NCBI GenBank assembly: GCA_039105265.1
Contig: JAPFFF010000038.1
Coordinates: 682,001-746,000 of the forward strand
Length of the DNA: 64,000 nucleotides
Source of the DNA: Tritrichomonas musculus
Lineage: Eukaryota; Parabasalia; Tritrichomonadida; Tritrichomonadidae
Reading direction: 5' to 3'
Shown: piece after piece, positions 57,604-64,000 of the stretch
Numbering within the stretch: position 1 is the first letter of the stretch
Layout of the letters: each line of letters opens with the position of its first letter
Translations under genes and position numbers: made by a program
Notes under the pieces: model-generated
The model's input: the letters and a program-made list of their open reading frames with translations, nothing else
Database searches by the model: none
Told to the model about the DNA's origin: nothing

Positions 57604-58155
57604 TTACATCATATCTTCAAAGATGCGATTTCTCCTACCAATAGGTCTCATAGGTATATATTGAGGTTGTTGTTCTTCTTCATATTGTTGTGGCGGTTCT
57701 TCAGGAACATACTGTTGTCTTGGTTTACTCATCCTTTTATCAACAACCTCCTTTATCATACGTCTCTGTTCTTTCTTCTCTCGACTTATCTTCATTTCTT
57801 CACCTAGTGATTTTAGCTGTTTTAGTATTTCCTCATTCACAGTAGGGTCATAAACTTGGCTTTGTTGAGTTTTTCGAGGTTTTGGAGGTTTTCGTGCAGC
57901 TTTCGAACTTATTGGCTTTCTTGGCTTTTCTTCAAGTTCCTCATGTTCTTCACTGTCTGAGTTTTCTTGAGTATCTTCGTTATTTTCACTTTCTGAGTTT
58001 TCTTGATATTCTCGAGTTATTGGAGTTTTTCGCTGTTTTACAATATACTTGTCTTTGGTTTTTGTAGGTAAAACTTCCCAATCTGGGTCATCCCTTCCAT
58101 TCAACCATTTATGAATAACTGCAAGTCTCTTAGAACCTGTTAGATGTTTTGACAT
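57604..58155 (-). CDS. Basic/acidic disordered protein of element B (183 aa), core-protein candidate
   Basis: A short helical N terminus (MSKHLTGSKRLAVIHKWLNG), then an acidic Ser/Glu/Asn stretch (about 50-75) and a basic Lys/Pro/Arg stretch (KPISSKAARKPPKPRKT). A helical basic segment and a Gln/Pro/Tyr tail follow. Charge segregation of this type is seen in DNA-condensing core proteins. The placement is between capsid and pVI-like genes. Function inferred only. Confidence 0.6.
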   Translation of the reverse strand: MSKHLTGSKRLAVIHKWLNGRDDPDWEVLPTKTKDKYIVKQRKTPITREYQENSESENNEDTQENSDSEEHEELEEKPRKPISSKAARKPPKPRKTQQSQVYDPTVNEEILKQLKSLGEEMKISREKKEQRRMIKEVVDKRMSKPRQQYVPEEPPQQYEEEQQPQYIPMRPIGRRNRIFEDMM

Positions 58156-58202
58156 TTAAAATAAACAAAAAAGTCCAAAAATTTAGTTTTTTTGAGTTTT
58201 CA

Positions 58203-58658
58203 TTAGATGTAGGTTCTCGCCCGATTGTTGGTAGTAAATTCACTCTCTTGTAATGATCTAGACGAAAATGCTGGCTTTTCAAGAGGTGCTCCAACTGAAT
58301 CACCTTTTGCAGATTTATTAATTGATGATAAGGCAGTTTTCACTTTTCCTTCTGGGACATATTTTAATGCTGTGTCAGCTATATTTGCTATTTTATTTCT
58401 TGTACTATCGCTCAAGAAGCTTTCACCAAGACCTCTCGCAACTGAACCAATAACACCAGCATGCTTGGTTAATCCACCTGCTGAAGCATCTAATAGTTTA
58501 CTTGCAAGACCTCCCGAAAAACTATCTGCTGCTCCCATTAATAACTTACCGCCTAGTCCTACTCCTCCTTTTATTATCTCTTGCCATGGAGAAAATTGTT
58601 GCTTTTTGGAATAATTTGGCTTCCAATAATCTTCTACTGAATGACGTTCAATTCCCAT
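58203..58658 (-). CDS. Gly/Ala-rich amphipathic protein of element B (151 aa), pVI-like candidate
   Basis: After a polar lead (MGIERHSVEDYWKPNYSKKQ) comes a Gly-rich amphipathic region (IIKGGVGLGGKLLMGAADSF and GGLASKLLDASAGGLTK) and a helical middle; the tail ends NNRARTYI. Position beside the ATPase and capsid genes is as for its element A counterpart at 31536-31856. A membrane-active minor capsid role is inference from family precedent. Confidence 0.5.
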   Translation of the reverse strand: MGIERHSVEDYWKPNYSKKQQFSPWQEIIKGGVGLGGKLLMGAADSFSGGLASKLLDASAGGLTKHAGVIGSVARGLGESFLSDSTRNKIANIADTALKYVPEGKVKTALSSINKSAKGDSVGAPLEKPAFSSRSLQESEFTTNNRARTYI

Positions 58659-58675
58659 TTTTAAAAAATAAAAAA

Positions 58676-59542
58676 TTATTCGAAATAGTACTTATTAGCA
58701 GAAATATTCATTACGAATTTTTCATGTGGTTCTTTATGTTGTAAGTATTCAGCTACTGTCTGCTTAGTATTTAATGAGTTATTTGTTTGTTGCAACAAGC
58801 TAGTAAAATCTTCCTCACTATATCCTGTATAACATATGATATCTGTTGCTAACCTTTTAGCATTCATATGAACAAATCGAATAGTTTGGATAGCCATGAT
58901 ACATGTTAAATTATAGTGTCTTGTCTTGGTTAACAACTTGATAAATTCACTATTACCATTCTTTAATAAATCACTACCTGCACAATCATCTAGTATCAAT
59001 AATGTGTTATATGGATATGATGATGTTTCATACTTGACTAACTTATTGGCTATATATATTATTTTATCATTGAGCTCATTTAAATGATGCTTCTCAATGA
59101 GCCTCCTCATTTCGTCATTGGTCTCTTTCATTCGAGATAATACATATTTGACAATGGCATAATACTTTATCTTTCTTCGAAGATGTCTTTTAAGATAACT
59201 CATTAATTCTCTTTCCTTTACATAATCGATTCTTGATCGTATCTGTTTATTAAGTGTTTCAGCTGTTTTATCCATTTTACCAGAGCTTGAGCAAAATATT
59301 ATCTTTTGGTAGTATGGATGTTTAAACAACCTCTCTGTTATCATAATATGTCTCCATATCCAAAAACTTTTACCAGCACCTGGTTTACCAATTAAAAAGT
59401 ATATACCATTTGTACTAAAAGGATAATCAGGTGATAATGGTTTAATCAAAGCACCATCTATCTCTTTCATGTTCTTCCGTAAGGTCTCTTTAATCAATGT
59501 TTCTACTTTATTTATTAGTTCTGCACTTGGGGGTTCATCCAT
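58676..59542 (-). CDS. DNA-packaging ATPase of element B (288 aa)
   Basis: Walker A is FLIGKPGAGKSFW (about residues 50-62), Walker B is TLLILDDCAGSD (about 182-193), and a sensor-like strand is LTCIMAIQTIRFVH. The length of about 290 residues fits Polinton FtsK/HerA-like packaging ATPases. Sits between the pVI-like gene and the integrase, all on the minus strand with gaps of about 10-20 bases. Confidence 0.88.
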   Translation of the reverse strand: MDEPPSAELINKVETLIKETLRKNMKEIDGALIKPLSPDYPFSTNGIYFLIGKPGAGKSFWIWRHIMITERLFKHPYYQKIIFCSSSGKMDKTAETLNKQIRSRIDYVKERELMSYLKRHLRRKIKYYAIVKYVLSRMKETNDEMRRLIEKHHLNELNDKIIYIANKLVKYETSSYPYNTLLILDDCAGSDLLKNGNSEFIKLLTKTRHYNLTCIMAIQTIRFVHMNAKRLATDIICYTGYSEEDFTSLLQQTNNSLNTKQTVAEYLQHKEPHEKFVMNISANKYYFE

Positions 59543-59552
59543 TTACAAATTT

Positions 59553-60707
59553 TTAAATGTATTTCATAATTTTATCTGGTATTGGTTTGCCCTCAACCTT
59601 TTGACCTGCTTTAATTTGTCGTTCATAATTTTTCTTTTGTTCCAACCAATATTGTCTTTCTGCTGTACCAAGTACTAATGGATTACCTCTCCTTACATCT
59701 CTAATAGTTTGTCTAGCAAAGGCATCATCACCTTCGACTCCTTCCCATTTTAAATCATACTTACCAGTATCTTCATCAAAGTTATATATTTTTTCAATAA
59801 TACCTTCTTTACCTTCATTTAGTCTTTCAGCTACTTTAATCCTTTTGTCTCTTGTCCTTAACAACCTATATCCAGGGAATGAACTAGTTGAACCATCTTT
59901 GGACTTGACCACAAACTGGTTACCTTTTTGTGAGTCAACTATATAAGACTCATTGGACAAATTACTTCTTCTTTTACCAAATGGTTCTTTTTCGAGTACT
60001 AACCTGACCTTCTCACCTGGATTAAAATGGTATGGATTAATGCGTGCATTCTTTTGTATGTACTTTATTTCATCCTCTGGAGTAATATCATTAGGTGCTT
60101 TATTATCTAAAGACCTATGAGGAGAGTTGTTATATATGTTGACCAAATCATGCATCTCCTTTGGTTGAATAAACCTATTTTCACCAATAGCATCTCTTAT
60201 AGTTCTCATAAACCTATTAATAATGCCAAGTACATTATGGTTATTCTCAGTTGTTGTTCGGTATTTTATGTTCTTCTCTCTCATGAAGTCTAAGACTGTT
60301 GATGATAAATATGCTGCATCCTCATCACTTGTTATCGAATATACATGAGGTACATCATTAACAAATTTATGAAGTGCTGTTAATACTTCTCTTGCTCCTT
60401 TACCATTCATAGGATATGCATATGCTTTTCTGGTGTTGATATTAATGAACATTAGATAATTCAACCCACCTGCCTCTTTATTATTAATGAAGGTATCCAT
60501 TTGATAACCATGAGGATGTTTGGATACAATAGGTATAAATTGTGCTTTAGGTACTCTCTTATCATGTACTACTCTTTCATCAAAGTATTTCTTTGCTTCT
60601 TCTTCATTTAGATTCTCTTGTTTTGCCATGCTAAGGTATTTGTCCAAGGTCTTCCATTTAGCTTTGTTGTATAATTTTTCATATGGGCTTGGTTCTTCTT
60701 TACTCAT
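59553..60707 (-). CDS. Retroviral-type integrase of element B (384 aa)
   Basis: An rve-type (RNase H fold) domain at about 60-200: MDTFINNKEAGGLNYLMFIN, SITSDEDAAYLSSTV, TTENNHNVLGIINRF, then the NIYNNSPHRSLDNKAPND segment typical of integrase cores. The C-terminal part has an SH3/chromo-like region (NFDEDTGKYDLKWEGVEG). Polinton integrases insert the element and generate 6-bp duplications. Located next to the ATPase, as in other trichomonad Mavericks. Confidence 0.88.
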   Translation of the reverse strand: MSKEEPSPYEKLYNKAKWKTLDKYLSMAKQENLNEEEAKKYFDERVVHDKRVPKAQFIPIVSKHPHGYQMDTFINNKEAGGLNYLMFININTRKAYAYPMNGKGAREVLTALHKFVNDVPHVYSITSDEDAAYLSSTVLDFMREKNIKYRTTTENNHNVLGIINRFMRTIRDAIGENRFIQPKEMHDLVNIYNNSPHRSLDNKAPNDITPEDEIKYIQKNARINPYHFNPGEKVRLVLEKEPFGKRRSNLSNESYIVDSQKGNQFVVKSKDGSTSSFPGYRLLRTRDKRIKVAERLNEGKEGIIEKIYNFDEDTGKYDLKWEGVEGDDAFARQTIRDVRRGNPLVLGTAERQYWLEQKKNYERQIKAGQKVEGKPIPDKIMKYI

Positions 60708-60713
60708 TTATTT

Positions 60714-61718
60714 TTAAATAAACATCTTATCGTATTGAAGGAATTGCATTTCGATAACAAATGAATCTTTAGGAGGTAGTTTGGTTGGACAATTATAATG
60801 TGCATCACTATAGAAGTCTATCCAAAACCTTTGGTCCATTGAGTTTAACTTGAAGTACTTAATAGGACTATATTCAACATCACTATCTCCAATATAGTTA
60901 TGCAATGCTTGTTCACCAATAGATGAATATATTTTACATGGATGTCTGTCCCATACATTATCAAATACCAACCTCTTACTTAAAGTTGAATACTTCTTAG
61001 GGTTATTTTGATAAGCTCCTGTGCCTATATTAAACACATCTGCAAAGTCCTCATTCCAATCACCAATTTGGAAAAAATTGATAAATTGGCTTGAATCTTC
61101 CTCTATATTATCATTATTTTTAGTATATATAATTTCATGAAAACCATCTTTATCATAATATCCATCTGTTTGTATATCTCGATATGCAATTAATGAATCA
61201 TTTTGGGAAAATGCATTTCCATATTGTCCATGCATAGCTATCCAAGATTTCATCGCGGCGTTGACAGCATCAAAGAACCCTCTTAAGTCCCCTTCCTCTG
61301 ACACCCAATCAATAACATCAAAATTTGCTATCCATTTCCAAGTAGGCTCTTTTTCATATTCTACTTTGAGCTCGTCCTGGTAGAATTTATCAACTAGTTC
61401 TTGAGTTAAAATAGGGTCGTTTATATTTCCTCCATGTAAAACAAAGTAGGATTTTTGAACTTTAAATATAGTCACATTAAATTCTAATTTGCGTCTTCTC
61501 TTAATGATATGCGCTGAACGAACACCAACAATAGATTCCCCTTTGTTTGCAGTTGACCATTCTGGTGGGAAATTAAACCAATACCTATTAAACTTAGCTT
61601 TATCATGTTGAGCATCCTCAAGGAAGTAGGCTGTTTCGATTGGAAGAGGTGTATTACCATCATTAACTATATTATCTCGATTAGGATATAAAGTGTTAAC
61701 ACTTGGTGGTAATTCCAT
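60714..61718 (-). CDS. Minor capsid/penton candidate of element B (334 aa)
   Basis: Begins MELPPSVNTLYPNRDNIVND. A beta-rich body (GVRSAHIIKRRRKLEFNVTI, KSYFVLHGGNINDP) and a C terminus SFVIEMQFLQYDKMFI. It lies between integrase and protease. Size and strand content suit a minor capsid or vertex protein. The alternative candidate for the penton is the 246-residue protein at 47214. Confidence 0.5.
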   Translation of the reverse strand: MELPPSVNTLYPNRDNIVNDGNTPLPIETAYFLEDAQHDKAKFNRYWFNFPPEWSTANKGESIVGVRSAHIIKRRRKLEFNVTIFKVQKSYFVLHGGNINDPILTQELVDKFYQDELKVEYEKEPTWKWIANFDVIDWVSEEGDLRGFFDAVNAAMKSWIAMHGQYGNAFSQNDSLIAYRDIQTDGYYDKDGFHEIIYTKNNDNIEEDSSQFINFFQIGDWNEDFADVFNIGTGAYQNNPKKYSTLSKRLVFDNVWDRHPCKIYSSIGEQALHNYIGDSDVEYSPIKYFKLNSMDQRFWIDFYSDAHYNCPTKLPPKDSFVIEMQFLQYDKMFI

Positions 61719-61742
61719 TTCGAGTTGAATAAAAAGTCTTTA

Positions 61743-63323
61743 TTAATATACAACACCTGTTTCTAATTCATTGTTTTGAAGTTCTCGAAGTATTCTCTTT
61801 CTAATATCTGGTATATTGCGTTGTTTAAACTTACCATTTCCTTCATGCAAAAAGGTACGACAAGATTCCATTAGAAACACTCCACAATCCTTGTTATTCC
61901 TTTGACTAGGTACATCATAATATTTTGCTTTTAACTTACCTGTTCCTGAAATATTGATCCACTTATTAAGTGTCTTTACCTCTGGTGCCATTGACTTATT
62001 CTCAGAGTCATAGCATTCGATTATTTTCTTTGGATATCGAACAATACATAAAACCCAATGTTCTCCATCTGAGCAAATGGGGACAAATACTTTATCGAAA
62101 TGTGTAAATGACTGTTTACCTGAGATAGGACTTTTCATCAGTTCATGTATTTTTTCCATATCATTAGTCTCATATGCCATAGAAAGGAGGGTATAAAATG
62201 CAGTAGGTACAACCAATATTTTCTTTTTATCAAACTCTGCTTCATTTTGACCAGGTTGTTTATTCAATCTCTTTCCTTTGTTATATAGAAGTTTCAAGTA
62301 GTCATCAATAACATCTTCTTCTATATTTTCATCATTGACTAAACTCCTCCAATCATGAATTTTATGACGTCTTTGGTCTACTGTAAACTCTCCTGTCTTC
62401 TGTGGTGTCATACGGGGTTCTCTTGGAGGAGGACTAGTACCTCGAGAGGTATGTGATGATGGAAACTGTGGAGGTGGTGATGAAGGAGGAGGAGGTGGTG
62501 GAGGTGGTGGAGGTGAAGGTGAACGAGAAGGAGGAGGAGGTGGAGGTGAAGGTGAACGAGGTCGTTTTGATTTTTTCTTATGTTGTTTTGATTTTTTCTT
62601 AGGTCTATCATCCTCGTCTAAATTTGTACTACTTTGAAGTAAAAGTTGAATTCTGTTTTGATTTTGATCCCTTGTTGGTGGCTCAACATTTGTGGGTCGG
62701 TTCCTACCGATTTTCCTAAGGTTAAGATGATAATCATTTCGATTTAAAGTTGGAGGTCTGGGTAATGGAGCCAATTCTGGTATATCATCTGTTTGAATAC
62801 CTCTAGTTTTATATTCTTTCTTATCACTTTTCAATGTTCTTTCTTTCATCTGCTCTCTCAGTTCTCTAGCTGCTTGTTTTTCCTCCTCAGTCTTCATTCG
62901 AGATATCCTTATGTTGATAATATCATAATGTAATTTTATCTCTGTTAATATACCTTGATCTGATTCTTGGAGAGTATATTGATATGGCTTTAATACTGTT
63001 ATGTAATGCCCATGTTCATCTTTATCATCTTGATTTTTCTTAATCGCAAACACACAACCTGTAAATTTTGCTCTTGGTTTCTCTCTCTTGAGTCTATTAG
63101 CAAATTCAAGTACGTCTTTAAAAGCTATACTAGTATTTAAATATGTCTCATATAATTTTTGTAGATTTATTTGATTATTAGAGAACTTCCATATAGTTTG
63201 ACCCAAACCTCTTGTTAATCTTGCAACATCTCTATCAACTAGTTTAGGTCGAAATTTAATAGTACCTTGTAATAGTTGTATTTTATTGTTAGGTTTAGTT
63301 TGTGTACCTACATCACTTGTCAT
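61743..63323 (-). CDS. Adenain/Ulp1-like cysteine protease of element B (526 aa)
   Basis: The catalytic domain is at the C terminus (about 370-515). The His is in SDGEHWVLCIV, the Asp in IIECYDSEN, and the nucleophile in NNKDCGVFLMESC. This is the C48/adenain pattern; the protease matures capsid proteins in related elements. The N-terminal 370 residues include a helical domain, a GIQTDDIPELAP segment, a basic KKKSKQHKKKSKRPRS stretch and long Pro/Ser runs. Such a long disordered extension is larger than in typical Polinton proteases. Confidence 0.85.
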   Translation of the reverse strand: MTSDVGTQTKPNNKIQLLQGTIKFRPKLVDRDVARLTRGLGQTIWKFSNNQINLQKLYETYLNTSIAFKDVLEFANRLKREKPRAKFTGCVFAIKKNQDDKDEHGHYITVLKPYQYTLQESDQGILTEIKLHYDIINIRISRMKTEEEKQAARELREQMKERTLKSDKKEYKTRGIQTDDIPELAPLPRPPTLNRNDYHLNLRKIGRNRPTNVEPPTRDQNQNRIQLLLQSSTNLDEDDRPKKKSKQHKKKSKRPRSPSPPPPPPSRSPSPPPPPPPPPPSSPPPQFPSSHTSRGTSPPPREPRMTPQKTGEFTVDQRRHKIHDWRSLVNDENIEEDVIDDYLKLLYNKGKRLNKQPGQNEAEFDKKKILVVPTAFYTLLSMAYETNDMEKIHELMKSPISGKQSFTHFDKVFVPICSDGEHWVLCIVRYPKKIIECYDSENKSMAPEVKTLNKWINISGTGKLKAKYYDVPSQRNNKDCGVFLMESCRTFLHEGNGKFKQRNIPDIRKRILRELQNNELETGVVY

Positions 63324-63389
63324 TTAAAAATCAAATAAAAGAAAGAAGAAGAAGATGTTGTTTATTTCATTTTTTTTATTTCTGTATAA

Positions 63390-63653
63390 ATGGCTTATTT
63401 CATGACCATAAAAGAGCGTATATATATCCTCTATAAAATAGTATCTTACCTCTATGATTATAGATGTGAGACTAATGAGGGAGTATGTAATATTTTAATT
63501 AATAAGATAAAAGAGTTAGCTGCTGAGTATTTCGAACCTGAATTTCTTGGTGTAATGATGAAAGATGGTGATTTGGAATTTATCGACCAAATAGAACATT
63601 TTGCCTTTGAGTTCTTAGAGTACCAAATATCTAATCTGCCCTCGCATTTATAA
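63390..63653 (+). CDS. Small helical protein of element B (87 aa), unknown
   Basis: Begins MAYFMTIKERIYILYKIVSY. Helical, acidic second half (DGDLEFIDQIEHFAFEFLEY). Divergent from the protease gene with 66 bases between starts; the start context is CTGTATAAATG and TCATTTTT lies about 20 bases upstream. It converges on the HNH gene with a 23-base overlap. No family recognised. Confidence 0.55.
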   Translation: MAYFMTIKERIYILYKIVSYLYDYRCETNEGVCNILINKIKELAAEYFEPEFLGVMMKDGDLEFIDQIEHFAFEFLEYQISNLPSHL

Positions 63654-63966
63654 TTTTGGGCATATCCCTGTTATAGTTACTATCAGTTGGGGTTATCCAT
63701 CTTAAGTTGCTTAGATGGTAGTCAGCCCTATTCCTATTGATATGGTCTACCTCTATTTTATGTTGTGGGTCATCATTAGGTATGAACTGTCTTGCTATAA
63801 GTACATGTTTCAAGTAGTAGTTGCCATTTAGACATACTCGTATATACCCCTTTATATGTTTTGCATCTTTGCATATAAAATGATTACTCTTACGTCTTAT
63901 AGTAAAGGGGTACCTATTCAGTATCTCATAGTCGTTAGTAAAGCCTTTGAGTGGCACAAATGACAT
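63631..63966 (-). CDS. HNH homing-type endonuclease (111 aa)
   Basis: The N-terminal half (GFTNDYEILNRYPFTIRRKS to KGYIRVCLNGNYYLKHVLI) resembles the NUMOD-type strand region of phage HNH proteins. The HNH core is IEVDHINRNRADYHLSNLRW, with two His and Asn in place. Such proteins nick or cut DNA and often move as free-standing homing genes in viruses. It may be cargo of element B near its right end. Confidence 0.85.
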   Translation of the reverse strand: MSFVPLKGFTNDYEILNRYPFTIRRKSNHFICKDAKHIKGYIRVCLNGNYYLKHVLIARQFIPNDDPQHKIEVDHINRNRADYHLSNLRWITPTDSNYNRDMPKIINARAD

Positions 63967-64000
63967 TTACTCACTTTTTAAATGATTCATTTCATTTTTA
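63967..64000. other. Window end
   Basis: AT-rich upstream region of the HNH gene. No terminal repeat is recognisable in these 34 bases. Confidence 0.5.

Larger units (their letters stand above)
39108..64000 (-). mobile_element. Maverick/Polinton element B (looks whole over the part seen; right end outside window)
   Basis: It carries the full Polinton core: protease, integrase, packaging ATPase, major capsid and minor capsid candidates, and protein-primed family B polymerase, plus two large fibre-like genes and about ten small genes. Most genes are on the minus strand and tightly packed. No break was noticed. Terminal repeats were not found inside the window; the left boundary is placed at the junction tract by inference and the right end lies beyond 64000. 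Open frames throughout suggest recent insertion. The element is at least 24.7 kb. Confidence 0.85.

Noticed and set aside
1-64000. tRNA or rRNA genes
   Set aside because: No cloverleaf with conserved A and B boxes and no rRNA-like conserved stretch was noticed by eye; a covariance search would be decisive.

Overview
The window looks like a piece of a trichomonad (Parabasalia) nuclear genome, most like Trichomonas or Tritrichomonas. The evidence is very AT-rich intergenic DNA, no clear introns, short leaders with the trichomonad initiator motif (TCA, pyrimidine, A/T) just before several start codons, a BspA-like leucine-rich-repeat gene, a Myb-repeat protein, ankyrin-repeat debris, a Mutator-like transposon and Maverick/Polinton elements. 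The very low GC would suit Tritrichomonas, but species is inference.

Host-like region, 1 to 13.5 kb: the 3' part of a BspA-like LRR gene, a large unrecognised 1829-residue protein with an acidic tail, three small ORFs of graded credibility, and a VIT-vWA-ubiquitin-like protein. A long intergenic stretch follows. It holds a duplicated unit of about 350 bp, one copy of which is split by a mariner-type MITE (CAGTAAGG termini, TA target duplication). The uninterrupted copy serves as an empty-site reference.

Mutator-like transposon, 13.5 to 22.6 kb: an element of about 9 kb bounded by inverted repeats that start with a 28-base palindrome and continue into 23-bp subrepeats. It carries one uninterrupted 1381-residue MULE transposase with a greatly expanded Asn-rich repeat region, two minisatellites downstream of that gene (43 bp x 18 and 23 bp x 43), and a heavily decayed gene on the transposase strand.

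Host-like region, 22.6 to 28.6 kb: intergenic DNA with hairpins and a possible hAT end, an ankyrin pseudogene, a HAD-family hydrolase and a two-repeat Myb protein.

Maverick/Polinton region, 28.6 to 64 kb: two virus-like elements lie tail to tail. Element A (about 28.6 to 39.1 kb, mostly + strand) keeps a capsid and packaging module (packaging ATPase, major capsid candidate, membrane-active-peptide candidate, fibre-like module). No PolB, integrase or protease was recognised in it, and it appears broken about twice. Element B (about 39.1 kb to beyond the window end, mostly - strand) looks whole over the part seen. It has an adenain/Ulp1-like protease, integrase, packaging ATPase, major and minor capsid candidates, protein-primed PolB with a possible OTU-like N-terminal domain, two large fibre-like proteins and a terminal HNH endonuclease. 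The fibre-like proteins of A and B share a domain and meet at the junction, so the region looks like a mosaic of two related capsid-bearing elements.
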